Shown: positions 51,992 to 61,442, counted from the stretch's first letter. The stretch is DNA of 64,000 nt from Paenibacillus riograndensis SBR5 (GCF_000981585.1 NZ_LN831776.1:7197216-7261215), one strand, 5' to 3'. The notes: generated by a model not told the origin, from the letters alone. A program made the numbers and translations.

Positions 51992-53147
51992 GGTAGCCCA
52001 CCTTCCAATATGAGAGAATCGCTCCGCAGAGCATCACCAGACAGATAACCGATATCATGAGCAGATTCGGCGTAAGCTGCGGCAGCCCCGAATGCAGCAT
52101 CATACGAATGATCGCCTGCAGTACCCAGTGGTTAATGGTGAAAGCACCCAAGGTATTTACCCAGGAATCCGGAAGAGGAGCCATTCCCCCGCTGATAAAG
52201 GTCATGCCTACCGTAATTAAACTAATGATGCTTCTTGCGCCCGCCGCCGTTTTGCTGAACATGGAGACCACAATGGACATCGTCATGGAGGCGATAATCA
52301 TCAGCAGACAGAACAGCAGCAGCAGCCCCGGCCGGTTGCCCCAGTAAACACCGAACAGCCAATCGCTGAGCAAAATAATCGCCAGGCACTGAATAATGGA
52401 TACGATGCCTACACCGAGCATTTTGCCGATGAACAGCTCTGAGGCTTTGACCGGCATGGAATTGATCCGGTGGAGGGTATGGTTATCCTTTTCGCTGAAA
52501 AGAGAGTTCGTGACTGTCATTCCGCTAAGGAGCAGAAACATCAGCAGCATGGATGCCGCATAGAATTGGGAAGCCGTATAGGTTCTGCCCCCGTTGTTAA
52601 GATCGCCCAGCTTGACGGCTTCACGGTCCTCTGAAGAGGGGGTGGCAACCGCCAACGCCTGTGGTCCAAGAGCCGCTGTCGCTGCCTGTTTATAATTTAC
52701 CGTGCTTAGAAAATTGTCAAAAGCGGTTCCCGCCGTCATATTATCCGTGTGGTTCTTGCCGAGAATAAATTCGAGCTGTGCCTTACCGCCCTGCTGCACC
52801 TCGCTGTCGAAGCCGTCGGGAACAATAACCGCATAGCCGTATTTGCCGGTACGCAGCCCACTTTCAGCCGCCTGGCGGTTCTCTGCGTCCTGTGGAACAA
52901 TAACCTTCTGGATGTCAGGCAGCTTCAGAAAAGCGGCAATCATCGCTGACTGCCCGTCACCTGCTGGATTAACTACCGCCACCCGTACAGGTTCTATCTT
53001 GGTTGCGCTTTTGACACCGACCACCCCGGACAGCGAGGCGCCCAGAAGAAAGATCAGCACCAGCGGCAGCAAAAACATATTCAGCAGCATCGAGCGTGAG
53101 CGGAACAATCTGCGCAGCTCGTATGTCATAATCGTCCAAATGTTCAT
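51984..53147 (-). CDS. ABC-2 transporter permease, first subunit
   Basis: A 387-residue paralogue of the next gene: N-terminal helix (MLLNMFLLPLVLIFLLG), outer domain (about 45-210) and six-helix C-terminal part with LLLSGMTVTNSLFSEKDNHTLHRINSM core SLFSEKDNHTLHR, FIGKMLGVGIVSIIQCLAIILL and FISGGMAPLPDSWV. GGAGGAGG precedes the ATG, 15 nt after the ATPase stop. The two permeases would form a heterodimer with the ATPase encoded upstream. This matches the LnrLMN exporter arrangement of B. subtilis in gene order. Confidence 0.88.
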   Translation of the reverse strand: MNIWTIMTYELRRLFRSRSMLLNMFLLPLVLIFLLGASLSGVVGVKSATKIEPVRVAVVNPAGDGQSAMIAAFLKLPDIQKVIVPQDAENRQAAESGLRTGKYGYAVIVPDGFDSEVQQGGKAQLEFILGKNHTDNMTAGTAFDNFLSTVNYKQAATAALGPQALAVATPSSEDREAVKLGDLNNGGRTYTASQFYAASMLLMFLLLSGMTVTNSLFSEKDNHTLHRINSMPVKASELFIGKMLGVGIVSIIQCLAIILLSDWLFGVYWGNRPGLLLLFCLLMIIASMTMSIVVSMFSKTAAGARSIISLITVGMTFISGGMAPLPDSWVNTLGAFTINHWVLQAIIRMMLHSGLPQLTPNLLMISVICLVMLCGAILSYWKVGYHE

Positions 53148-53162
53148 TTCAGCCCTCCTCCT

Positions 53163-54098
53163 CTAGTCCCGCAAAGTCCGCCCGGTCAGGCTGAGAAACA
53201 GGGTTTCCAGGTCCGGCTCTTCAATATTCAGGGAAGCAATAACCCCTTCATGCTTGGCGAAAATAAATAAAATGTCCTGCAGCTCACTTTGCGAGGAAGG
53301 TAAATACAGCTCTACTGTATCTCCGTTCAGTTCGGCGCGGTTTATCCGCGGATGCTTGCCCAGCTCCTGGATCAAGGCCGGCGTAATATGAGCAGCCTTC
53401 ACAACAATCCTTTCTTCATGGGCTACCCGCTCCCGCAGCTCACGTTCGGTTCCGCAGGCAATGATGTGGCCTTTGTCCATAATCGCTACCCGGTCGCATA
53501 TAGCCGCTACCTCCTCCATATAGTGGCTCGTATAGATGACTGTTGAGCCTAGCTTGTTCAGTGCCTTTACCGATTCCAGAATGTGATTGCGCGATTGGGG
53601 ATCAATGCCCACGGTCGGCTCATCCATAATAATCAGCTTCGGACGGTGCATGATCGCACAGGCGATGTTCAGCCTTCTTTTCATCCCGCCGGAGAAGGTG
53701 GACGGTTTGTCCTTTGCCCGGTCACTAAGTCCGGTGAAGGCCAGCGCCTCCTCAACCCGTTCCTTTAGCAGCTTGCCGCGCAGGCCGTACAGCTTGCCGA
53801 AAAAGCTCACATTTTCTGTTGCGGTCATATTTTCATATAAGGCCAGCTCCTGGGGAACGAGGCCGATGCGTTTTTTGACCTCTAGCGGTTTGCTCAGGAC
53901 CGACAGTCCGTCAATCACGATATCGCCGCCGTCAGCCTTCAGCAAACCGCAGATCATGCTGATGGTAGTGCTTTTCCCCGCACCGTTCGGGCCGAGCAGG
54001 CCGAAGATCTCTCCTTCCTGAATGCTGAAATTCACGTGATCTACCGTTAGTTTTTGATCATACCGTTTCACCACATCGCTTAGGACTGCAAATGCCAT
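53163..54098 (-). CDS. ABC-2 transporter ATP-binding protein
   Basis: A 311-residue ATPase of the CcmA/DrrA type. Seen: FGLLGPNGAGKSTTISMICGL (core GPNGAGKST, Walker A), LVPQELALYENMTATENVSFFG with the Q-loop Gln, TFSGGMKRRLNIA signature, LIIMDEPTVGIDPQSR Walker B and TSHYMEEVAAICDRVAI, then a C-terminal DrrA-like extension (about 220-311). The ATG at 54098 has AGGAG 8 nt ahead; an ATG 6 nt upstream is too close. It starts an operon divergent from the sensor kinase, with a palindrome between. Likely exports an antimicrobial or lipid. Confidence 0.92.
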   Translation of the reverse strand: MAFAVLSDVVKRYDQKLTVDHVNFSIQEGEIFGLLGPNGAGKSTTISMICGLLKADGGDIVIDGLSVLSKPLEVKKRIGLVPQELALYENMTATENVSFFGKLYGLRGKLLKERVEEALAFTGLSDRAKDKPSTFSGGMKRRLNIACAIMHRPKLIIMDEPTVGIDPQSRNHILESVKALNKLGSTVIYTSHYMEEVAAICDRVAIMDKGHIIACGTERELRERVAHEERIVVKAAHITPALIQELGKHPRINRAELNGDTVELYLPSSQSELQDILFIFAKHEGVIASLNIEEPDLETLFLSLTGRTLRD

Positions 54099-54135
54099 CT
54101 TCATCTCTCCTGTTCCTATGTGCTTCTATGGATTT

Positions 54136-54205
54136 ATTGTAGCGTAAGATGGAGGCTCCCGAAGGTACGAAAGGTCATGAATTGGAGGTGACTTAAGTCA
54201 TCTCC
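54136..54205 (-). promoter_or_regulatory. Palindromic operator and -10 box of the ABC exporter operon
   Basis: A 22-bp near-perfect palindrome at 54184-54205 has the 12-bp core TGACTTAAGTCA flanked by GGAG and CTCC. On the minus strand it lies 42 nt before a TACAAT -10 box (54141-54136) that lacks a good -35, a position typical of activator binding. The NarL-type response regulator nearby is the obvious candidate. Confidence 0.6.
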
Positions 54206-54265
54206 TGAATCAGCAGGTTCTTATGCTAAGATAAACATAACAACCTTATAAAGGATGACCTCCAT

Positions 54266-55429
54266 TTGAACAGAGAAATGAACGTCCTGCGCTATGCGCT
54301 TATGATCATCCCCGCCCTGATGGCTATCTATCTCTATGACTATGCGGACTATGATCTGTTTACTTTCCATTTCCTTTTGCTGCTGCTGGTTGCCGCTCTT
54401 GGCGGGCGGCTGTCGGGTCCTTTTCGTGCGCTGGCCTGCGCCATTGAGCTGCTTTATACGGCCTGGCTGTGCTGGCATTATGGAGATCTGATGATTTTTC
54501 CGGCCGTTTCGGCAATGTTGAATTACTCCCGACTGGAGAACAGGCTTATGGTGCTTGTCTTCTTCGTCATTCATGCAGTGGCGCTAAATGTGGCGTTAAG
54601 CGGCTCAGAGCCCCAGGTCCGGGTGGTTATGAATCTTACCTTTTTGCTCTCCGCTGCTCTGAACAAGCTGCTTATGCGCTCGGGGCGCGGGAGAGTTGAC
54701 ACACTGTTCCTCTATGACGAGCTGCGCAAAAAGCATTTTGAGCTGGAAGAAGCCCGCAGCAGCCTGCTCCAATTCACCGCCCAGATCGAAGCGGCCGCTC
54801 AAGCTGAGGAAAGGGTACGGATTGCCCGTCAGCTGCATGACGATATCGGCCACCGCCTGATCCGGGTTAAAATGATGACTGAGGCCGCCATCCACACGCT
54901 GCCGCATTCCCAAGAGACAGGGATGGAAATGATGAATCAGATCCGGGACCAGTTGGCGGCCAGTATGGACGATATGCGTGCAGCGGTACGGCGGATCAAT
55001 TATGGCTCACAGCTCGAAGGGGCTTATGCGCTGGACCGGCTGCTGGAGGAGCTTGGCCGGGATACCGGCATTGAAACCTCCTACCAGGTGCACGGGATGC
55101 CGTACCCCCTATATCCCAGTGTTCGCGTCACTCTCTACAAAAACGCCCAGGAAGCTCTTACCAATGCTATCCGCCATGGCCGGGCCACCGCTATATGGAT
55201 CAATGTCTCGTTCAGCGAGCAAGAGGTGGCCATGGAGGTAGGCAATAACGGCCAGCGCCCGGAAGAAAACCCTCTGCTGAGACTCAGGGGTAAAGGAGGG
55301 ATGGGCCTGCAGGGAATGGCTGAGCGGGTCCATTTGATCGGTGGAACGCTGGAGCTCCAGCTAGAGCCGGAGTTTGCTGTCATTACCAGGGTTGCCCTGC
55401 ACAGTCAGCCTGACAAACTTCCCCTGTGA
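54266..55429 (+). CDS. Two-component sensor histidine kinase, NarL-system (HisKA_3) type
   Basis: A 387-residue membrane kinase with five or six N-terminal helices (about residues 8-135) and almost no outer loops, so it may sense within the membrane or sense its transporter. A linking helix (150-185) leads to the phospho-acceptor His191 in RIARQLHDDIGHRLIRV and an ATPase domain with NAQEALTNAIRHG, VGNNG and GKGGMGLQGMAERV. The start is TTG at 54266 with AAAGGA 10 nt ahead; an ATG 12 nt later has no site. It is similar in layout to LnrJ and DesK kinases. Transcribed away from the ABC operon. Confidence 0.9.
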   Translation: MNREMNVLRYALMIIPALMAIYLYDYADYDLFTFHFLLLLLVAALGGRLSGPFRALACAIELLYTAWLCWHYGDLMIFPAVSAMLNYSRLENRLMVLVFFVIHAVALNVALSGSEPQVRVVMNLTFLLSAALNKLLMRSGRGRVDTLFLYDELRKKHFELEEARSSLLQFTAQIEAAAQAEERVRIARQLHDDIGHRLIRVKMMTEAAIHTLPHSQETGMEMMNQIRDQLAASMDDMRAAVRRINYGSQLEGAYALDRLLEELGRDTGIETSYQVHGMPYPLYPSVRVTLYKNAQEALTNAIRHGRATAIWINVSFSEQEVAMEVGNNGQRPEENPLLRLRGKGGMGLQGMAERVHLIGGTLELQLEPEFAVITRVALHSQPDKLPL

Positions 55430-55579
55430 AATTACACAATCGGGAAATCTGCAGATGAACAGCGGCCGAAAGCCCAAACATTCTCTGTAGTCACGACCAA
55501 TCCCAAAATTGAAAAATAGGTTGTATACACCAGGAGATCTAAAGCTCAACTTCTTATAGCTAAAGGAGACCGGCCTCAT

Positions 55580-56242
55580 ATGATTAAAGTAGTTATCGTT
55601 GACGACGATTCATTTATCCGCGAAAGCCTTAAGGTACTGGTAGCACTCGACCCGGAGATTGAGGTAGCGGGCTCCGCTGGCGATGGCCGTGAAGCTCTGG
55701 CCCTGCTGGAGCAGCTGCCTCATGCCGATGTGGTGCTGATGGATATCCGGATGCCGAACTGCGACGGTGTCGAAGGTACCAAATTCATCAAGGAAGCTTA
55801 CCCCGGTATCTCCGTGCTGATGCTGACGACCTTCGACGATGACGAATACATTATCGAAGCGCTGCGGAATGGGGCGAGCGGGTATCTGCTGAAGAATATT
55901 CCGCCGGACCGGATTATCCAGGGGATCAAAACGGTTCATGAAGGCAATCTGCTCATCCATCCCGACATCGCCCGCAAGCTGGCCGGTTTTCTGCAGCCGG
56001 CCGCGCCCCCGAAAGAGGCGATGCCCAAAACATTGGAGGGATACGGGCTGACCAAAGCCGAGCTGGCTGTGGTATCCTTAATCGCGGAAGGCCATACCAA
56101 CAAGGAAATCGCTGCCGAACTCTTTTTAAGTGAAGGTACGGTCAAAAATTACATCACCGATATCCTCAGCAAGCTCGGCCTGCGGGACCGTACACAAATC
56201 GCCATCTTCTATTGGAAAAATCAGCGGGAACACGGGAATTGA
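55580..56242 (+). CDS. NarL/LuxR-family response regulator
   Basis: A 220-residue regulator: receiver domain with the acidic VDDD pair near residues 8-10, phospho-Asp55 in VVLMDIRMP, Thr in LMLTTFDDD and Lys in GYLLKN; then a LuxR HTH (GLTKAELAVVSLIAEGHTNK, EIAAELFLSEGTVKNYI, SKLGLRDRTQIAI). AAAGGAG lies 11 nt before the ATG. It is 150 nt behind the kinase gene and should be its partner, with the divergent ABC exporter the likely target through the palindrome at 54184-54205. Confidence 0.93.
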   Translation: MIKVVIVDDDSFIRESLKVLVALDPEIEVAGSAGDGREALALLEQLPHADVVLMDIRMPNCDGVEGTKFIKEAYPGISVLMLTTFDDDEYIIEALRNGASGYLLKNIPPDRIIQGIKTVHEGNLLIHPDIARKLAGFLQPAAPPKEAMPKTLEGYGLTKAELAVVSLIAEGHTNKEIAAELFLSEGTVKNYITDILSKLGLRDRTQIAIFYWKNQREHGN

Positions 56243-56544
56243 GATTTGCGGCGGCGAGCCTGGCTGCTTCCCGCAGTTGCGGCCAACCCCAATATGAGAA
56301 TCTAAAGTACAACATTTGTAAGGCTCATCAGAAACTAAAGCTAATTCAGGCCAATTCATCCCATACGACCGTTTTCAGGCGAATTAGTGATACTTTTTCC
56401 AACATAGGCTACTCCATAAGCTGAATGAGTCTGACGAGTGAACCTTTTTCCCACTATGGATGACTGGCTCAGTTCATAAATTTTTTCAGCTCAATCTATA
56501 TAACTGGTGAATAGACAATCGGAGCCTACACGGCCTGGATTGTT

Positions 56545-56795
56545 GTACAATTTGCAAGAGAATTTTTAAGCCGACGCGCTTAGACTGCTCATTGTTGTAT
56601 GAGTTGCAAGATTTTTGCCCATTTGGCGTGCTAGGCGTGCATAATGTTGTATATTGTGCAGGAGAACTACCAATTGAAGTGCTTGAGGCGCACATTATTG
56701 TACATAGTGCAGGAGAGTTACCAGTTGAAGTGCTTGGAGTGCACATTATTGCACAACACGCAGGTTTCTCGTCCGCTTCATGCTGCAGATGAACC
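56545..56795. repeat. 51/52-bp degenerate tandem repeat
   Basis: Units start at 56545, 56597, 56649, 56700 and 56751; the third and fourth are nearly identical (GTAyAtwGTGCAGGAGArTT, then ACCArTTGAAGTGCTTGrGG and CGCACATTATT) and the outer ones are diverged. Because 51 is a multiple of three, both strands stay open and read as 17-residue repeats (for example LLYIVQExYQLKCL on the plus strand), but no start site or family supports a protein. Confidence 0.85.
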
Positions 56796-56870
56796 CGAGT
56801 GCGCCGCCTGTATCGCCGGCAACTTTCAAGTCATCCGCAATTTTTGTATTCTATAATTCCTGTACTGTAA

Positions 56871-56914
56871 AAAAAGCCTGTGCTCCCTGAATACCAGGAG
56901 AACACAGGCTTTTG
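56871..56914 (-). terminator. Terminator after the MinJ-like gene
   Basis: On the minus strand AAAAGCCTGTGTTCTCCT pairs with AGGGAGCACAGGCTTTTT, with a long T run following. It lies about 105 nt beyond the stop. Confidence 0.88.
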
Positions 56915-57017
56915 AATTATTACTGCCCTTTATAATTGCCCATTTCCCGCATGGGTAGGCGTGCATAACAATTGCTGGAGTTTGTCCAGTATTCAGAGCC
57001 GCAAAAATCGGCCCACG

Positions 57018-58349
57018 CTAAACTCCCGCTGATTCCTTCTTGGGTTCCGCAGCCGTACCCTTGGCCCGTCCCAGTCCGCCGGATGGAAGACTACGGCGGC
57101 TCGCCCCGGTCTTCATCGCGATAATGCTGAAGATACTGGAAGACTTGGCCTCTGCGGTGACCCATCCGTCCGGCTCCGGCACCAGAATGATGCCGAGCTG
57201 ATGGTGGTCGCCGTCATAGATCGCGCGCTGGAGGTATTTGCTCTCGCCTGCGCGGTTCTGCACCTCCAGCTTGCAGAACGCGGGATTCATGCGCAGCGCC
57301 TCATGCAGCTGCGCGGCATCGGTCAACAGGACCCCGTTGACCTTCAGCAGGATCTCGCCCGGCAGGATGCCCAGCTCCTGCGCGGGGCTGTCCGGCAGCA
57401 CGGCCAGCACCTTGCGGCCGGCTGGAGGATGCACGAAGATGGGGCTTAGACTGCGCTCCTCCAGAGCGCTGTACCAGCCCAGTGCTTCGTGCAGCAGCAC
57501 CGCGGCGAGCGCCGCGAGCACGGTCAGCGGGCTCCACCAGGCGGCAAGCCCGCTTAGAGCCAGCAGGACGGTGCTGTACAGCAGCAGCCGTCCTGCTGTG
57601 CGGGCGCTCTTCCGCCCGGGCAGCAGGCCTTGGGTCATCTCGCTGAAGCCGATGATGACCGGCAGGGACACCAGGCCCAGCCCGCCGCCCAGCAGCGGGT
57701 GCCAGGGCAGATCGCCGATTCCTGCGCCCGAAGGAATCAGCAGGAACAGCGGCAGCGGCCAGAACGCCTCCAGCTGATAGCCGCCGACCACCTTGCCGCG
57801 CTTGCCTTTGAGAAAGAGCGGCGCAGCCAGCCTTGCGCCCTGCCAGCGCGCCAGCAGCGCCTCGGCCAGATGCAGCAGGGCGGCCAGCACCAGCAGGGCG
57901 GGAATATCCATCTCCCGCAGCGCGGTGGCGATGGTTCCGGCCAGCCCGCTCTGCAGCGTGTCCGGGAAGAACGAAAGAATAAATTGCAGGATGCCAAGCA
58001 ATCCAATGGAGTAAGCAAAACACAAATAGCGCACACGAAACAGCATGAGCACCAGGCTGACAGCCCAAATGATAGCCACCGCCGTACCGGTCAGGGATAT
58101 CCCCAGAGCTACAGCTGCCAGAGAAACGACTAGTCCTGCGACCAGGCCGCTCCATACCGTACGCCAGGTCTCGCGGCCCCAGCTGTGCAGCTTCACATGA
58201 ATGAATTTCCGTTCCAGCGCCACCTGCCTGCGGTAGTAGAGAGCAATAAACAAAATAGCAATATAGTAATAGGGCTGAATCAGCAGATGTACGACTGCTG
58301 TGCCCCAGCTAGTAAGCAGTTCCGGCATTCCATTCAAACCGTTCGTCAC
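57018..58349 (-). CDS. minJ: MinJ-like polytopic PDZ-domain protein
   Basis: A 443-residue protein with about eight membrane helices (residues 15-320) and a C-terminal PDZ domain (about 325-395: KVLAVLPDSPAQELGILPGE, ILLKVNGVLLTDAAQL). B. subtilis MinJ, which bridges DivIVA and MinD at poles and septa, has this layout and also lies next to ctpB. The start is uncertain: the frame opens at a GTG one base after AAAGGAG, which is too tight; a TTG at 58337 has better spacing and an ATG at 58328 is also possible. GC-rich low-complexity stretches occur in the helices. The symbol rests on fold and position. Confidence 0.8.
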   Translation of the reverse strand: MTNGLNGMPELLTSWGTAVVHLLIQPYYYIAILFIALYYRRQVALERKFIHVKLHSWGRETWRTVWSGLVAGLVVSLAAVALGISLTGTAVAIIWAVSLVLMLFRVRYLCFAYSIGLLGILQFILSFFPDTLQSGLAGTIATALREMDIPALLVLAALLHLAEALLARWQGARLAAPLFLKGKRGKVVGGYQLEAFWPLPLFLLIPSGAGIGDLPWHPLLGGGLGLVSLPVIIGFSEMTQGLLPGRKSARTAGRLLLYSTVLLALSGLAAWWSPLTVLAALAAVLLHEALGWYSALEERSLSPIFVHPPAGRKVLAVLPDSPAQELGILPGEILLKVNGVLLTDAAQLHEALRMNPAFCKLEVQNRAGESKYLQRAIYDGDHHQLGIILVPEPDGWVTAEAKSSSIFSIIAMKTGASRRSLPSGGLGRAKGTAAEPKKESAGV

Positions 58350-58407
58350 ACTCCTTTTAAGTCCGGGTAGTGTTGATCTGCAGCAATGCAGCGTTCGCTT
58401 AGAAAAA

Positions 58408-58431
58408 AAGAAGGCTGAACTCAGCCTTCTT
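58408..58431 (-). terminator. Terminator after the S41 protease gene
   Basis: AAGAAGGCTGA and TCAGCCTTCTT form an 11-bp stem with a 2-nt loop; on the minus strand seven T residues follow. The stem overlaps the last codons of the gene. Confidence 0.88.
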
Positions 58432-59899
58432 ACTTTTTCGACAACGACGCCTGAATTTCCTTCTGCACCTCGGCAATTCCCCTATTGAGCTGATTGTCGT
58501 TAACCGGGTTCTGAATGGCTTTGATTAGTGCCAGCTCCAGCGCTTCGGCGGTCTTGGCATCAACGATGCCTGTCGCCTTCAGCTTGGATGCACTCTGGAA
58601 TTTCTTCACCGCATCTTTCGTCGCGGTATCGAAATACCCGTCCTTGCGGCCCGGTTTGTAGCCCAGACCGTCCAGCATGGTCTGTGCGCTTTTGACATCC
58701 GCGTTGTTCATGTTGTATTGCAGGGATACGCTTTTGTTAATCGGCGCCACCGAGAAATAATCCGGCTGGGCCACCGCGATATCCGGCTTGATGCCCTTGC
58801 CGTGAATCCATGTGCCGTTGGGCGTCAGCCATTTGGCAATCGTAATCTTCAGCAGGCTGCCGTCGCCGAGCTGCTTGTCAAAGCTCGTCTGGACCGTGCC
58901 TTTGCCAAAGGAATTTTCTCCGATCAGCTTGGCTCCAGCAGATTGCTGCAGGGCACCGGCCAGGATTTCCGAGGCGCTTGCGCTGCCTTTATTCATCAGT
59001 ACAACGACCGGATATTTTTTGCTTGAACCTTTAGAAGGGCTGACTTCAGGCTTCTTGCCCTTTTCCTCCACCTGCACAATGGTCTTGCCTGCCGGTACGA
59101 ACTGTTCAGCCATATCAATCACCACCGGCAGTACGCCGCCCGGATCGTTGCGGACATCAATGACGAGTCCCTTCATGCCCTGCTTTTCCAGCTTGCCGAG
59201 CTCTTCCTTGAAACGCTCAGCGGTATTCATGGAGAACTGGGTAACCTCGATAACACCTACGCCATCCTTTTCGAGCTTGGCATAGACGGTTTCCAGCTTC
59301 ACATCATCACGGGTGAGCACGTATTCAAGCGGTTCCGCCGCTCCGGTGCGCTGAATCTTGAGTGTAGCCTTGCTTCCCTTCGGTCCGCGGATCTTGGCAA
59401 CGGCATCATTCAGCTCCATGCCTTCGAGCGTTTCCCCGTTTACCGACAGAATCACGTCTTTAGCCTTGAGCCCTGCCTTTTCGGCCGGCGAGCCTTTGAT
59501 TGGGGAGACGATAACTACCTTGCCGTTCTCTGAGGAGACCTCAGCCCCGATTCCCGAGAAAGAGCCTTCAATACTCTCCTCAAATTTCTCAGCGGTTTCC
59601 TTGCCCATATAATTTGAATAAGGATCTCCCAGCGCTTCCATCATTCCGTTGACGGCACCGTCGATCAGCTTCGTCCGGTCGACCTTTTCGTAGTAATAGC
59701 CCTCTATCAGGCTCAGCGCGGTTCCGAGCTTCTGTGACTCCTTCTCCTGCAAGCCACCAGGCGGCACAACCGCTGCCGCCGCACTTTCACCCGCTGCCCG
59801 CCCGAATATATCCGCATAGCCGGTGACGCCCAAGGTCAGCAGGCTTCCGCACAGCAAGGCAGCGACAATCATAAAAGCCGCTGTGCTTTTCTTCAACAT
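58430..59899 (-). CDS. ctpB: S41-family carboxy-terminal processing protease (CtpB-like)
   Basis: A 489-residue exported protease: signal/anchor (residues 5-28), N-terminal helical cap, PDZ domain (about 105-185, SFSGIGAEVSSENG, SPAEKAGLKAKDVIL) and the S41 core with catalytic Ser308 in NKGSASASEI, Lys333 in SFGKGTVQ and Gln337, matching CtpB numbering within one residue. The C-terminus has a peptidoglycan-binding type 1 domain (about 390-445, LGYKPGRKDGYFD). CtpB cleaves SpoIVFA during sporulation in B. subtilis; another envelope target is possible. The ATG at 59899 is preferred to an upstream one since the signal peptide starts there. Confidence 0.92.
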   Translation of the reverse strand: MLKKSTAAFMIVAALLCGSLLTLGVTGYADIFGRAAGESAAAAVVPPGGLQEKESQKLGTALSLIEGYYYEKVDRTKLIDGAVNGMMEALGDPYSNYMGKETAEKFEESIEGSFSGIGAEVSSENGKVVIVSPIKGSPAEKAGLKAKDVILSVNGETLEGMELNDAVAKIRGPKGSKATLKIQRTGAAEPLEYVLTRDDVKLETVYAKLEKDGVGVIEVTQFSMNTAERFKEELGKLEKQGMKGLVIDVRNDPGGVLPVVIDMAEQFVPAGKTIVQVEEKGKKPEVSPSKGSSKKYPVVVLMNKGSASASEILAGALQQSAGAKLIGENSFGKGTVQTSFDKQLGDGSLLKITIAKWLTPNGTWIHGKGIKPDIAVAQPDYFSVAPINKSVSLQYNMNNADVKSAQTMLDGLGYKPGRKDGYFDTATKDAVKKFQSASKLKATGIVDAKTAEALELALIKAIQNPVNDNQLNRGIAEVQKEIQASLSKK

Positions 59900-60107
59900 G
59901 ATGTTCCCACCGTCCCTTCTTGTCCCATGGCATAAAGCCAAGGACACGCCCGTTCTGCGAAGAACGGTATCTCTTCCAGTATATGCCGGAAACCAAATTA
60001 ATATTTATAATATGCTAAACCTCAACTGATCCACAATAAAAACTGCCGGTTTCAAGTTCATGCTGTACCGTTATTTTTCCAAATCCATTCTATGATCGTC
60101 CCGAGCC

Positions 60108-61442
60108 TCACAGGTAAGGCATCGGATCAACCGGTTTGCCGTCGATCCGCACTTCAAAGTGCAGATGCGGGCCGGTGACGCGGCCGGTTGCACCCGATTC
60201 AGCAATGGTCTGACCGCGGGATACCCGATCGCCCACACTAACCTTGATGCCGCCCTCGCGGATATGGCCGTAGAGCGTCCATACCCCGCCGCCATGGTCA
60301 ATCACTACCGTATATCCATAGCCGCTCCACCACTCAGCGACAATGACCGTACCGGAATCGGCAGCATGAATGCTTGTCCCTTGCGGAACGGCAAAGTCCG
60401 TACCCGTATGCATCTTGCCTACTTCACCGGTCACCGGATGGGTACGCAGCCCGTATGGGGAAGAAATCCGTGCCGATCCCACAGGAAGCAGGAATGGCCC
60501 ATTTCCGCCTGCATAATCAGAGTAGTCCCCGCTGCTGTCCGAGCCGGAGCTGGAGTCTGAACTGCTGCTGGCAGCCTGGGCTTTGGCAGCCCGGGCTTTG
60601 GCCGCTGCAGCAGCGGCTGCCGCTCTGCGCGCCGCTTCAGCTTTGGCTGCCGCTGCTTTGCGTGCGGCTTCTTCAGCTTTGATCTGGTCCTTCTTATTCT
60701 CCAGCGCAGAACGTTGGCTGGCCAGCTGCACCAGCTTGGCATCCTGCTCTTCCGTGAGGCCGTCCGTCTCCTGGATTTCCTTATCGTAGTAGGCGATCAG
60801 CTCCTGCTTCTCCGCCTCCTTCTCTTTTAGCGTGCTCCGCTGGGACTCCAGATCCGTATACAGCTGCTTGGCCTGGGCGTATTGCCCTTCAAGCTCCTGC
60901 TTCTTGGCAATAACCGTCTGCTTGTCCAGCTTGTGCTGCACGAGCAGGTCCTGATCCTGGTCGACAATCATTTTGAGGGAATCCGCCCGGTCCAGGAAAT
61001 CGGAAAAACTGGTGGATGAGAGCAGTACATCCAAATAGGAAACCGCACCGTCAGTATACATCAGGCGGACCCGGGACTCCAGCAGCTTCTCACGGGAAGC
61101 CACACGCGCTTCCGCCTCATCGAGTGCGGCGGCCGTAATGTTCAGCGATTTCTCCGTACTGGCGATTTTGCCGGAAATGTCCGTCATTTGGCCTTTGACC
61201 TGATCAATCTGATCCAGCACGTACTGAAGATTAAGATTCGTTTTATTCAAATAATGCTTGGCTTCCTGGTTCCGTGAAGCGGCCTTGTCCTGTGCAGCTT
61301 TGGCAGCCTGAACCTCCTGCTGCAGCTGTTTCAGCTGCTTGTCGATTTCTGCGACCGTAGTTTTTTTGGCATATCCGTCAGAGGGTTGGAATAGTGTGAC
61401 AGCCAGCAGCACAGCGGCCAGCCCGGCGGCAATCTTCTTCAA
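60108..61442 (-). CDS. Secreted EnvC-like coiled-coil M23 metallopeptidase
   Basis: A 444-residue exported protein with signal peptide (MKKIAAGLAAVLLAVTLFQP, cut near YAKK), long coiled coils (about 28-115 and 165-275), an Ala/Lys/Arg-rich hinge and Ser/Gly linker (275-320), and an M23 domain (325-444) with zinc ligands in GKMHTGTDF and GPHLHFEVR. EnvC-type proteins activate or perform peptidoglycan cutting under FtsEX control; the intact HxH here suggests it is itself a hydrolase. The TTG start has GGGGAG 6 nt ahead. It follows ftsX by about 55 nt. Confidence 0.92.
   Translation of the reverse strand: MKKIAAGLAAVLLAVTLFQPSDGYAKKTTVAEIDKQLKQLQQEVQAAKAAQDKAASRNQEAKHYLNKTNLNLQYVLDQIDQVKGQMTDISGKIASTEKSLNITAAALDEAEARVASREKLLESRVRLMYTDGAVSYLDVLLSSTSFSDFLDRADSLKMIVDQDQDLLVQHKLDKQTVIAKKQELEGQYAQAKQLYTDLESQRSTLKEKEAEKQELIAYYDKEIQETDGLTEEQDAKLVQLASQRSALENKKDQIKAEEAARKAAAAKAEAARRAAAAAAAAKARAAKAQAASSSSDSSSGSDSSGDYSDYAGGNGPFLLPVGSARISSPYGLRTHPVTGEVGKMHTGTDFAVPQGTSIHAADSGTVIVAEWWSGYGYTVVIDHGGGVWTLYGHIREGGIKVSVGDRVSRGQTIAESGATGRVTGPHLHFEVRIDGKPVDPMPYL

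Larger units (their letters stand above)
56243..57017. other. Intergenic region with a minisatellite
   Basis: About 775 bases between convergent genes. It holds the 51-bp repeat array and the minJ-like terminator. No ribosome sites support the short frames here; those that look repetitive are translations of the array. Confidence 0.6.

Noticed and set aside
56486..56746. Short proteins with 17-residue repeats on either strand
   Set aside because: They are translations of the 51-bp minisatellite and lack start signals.
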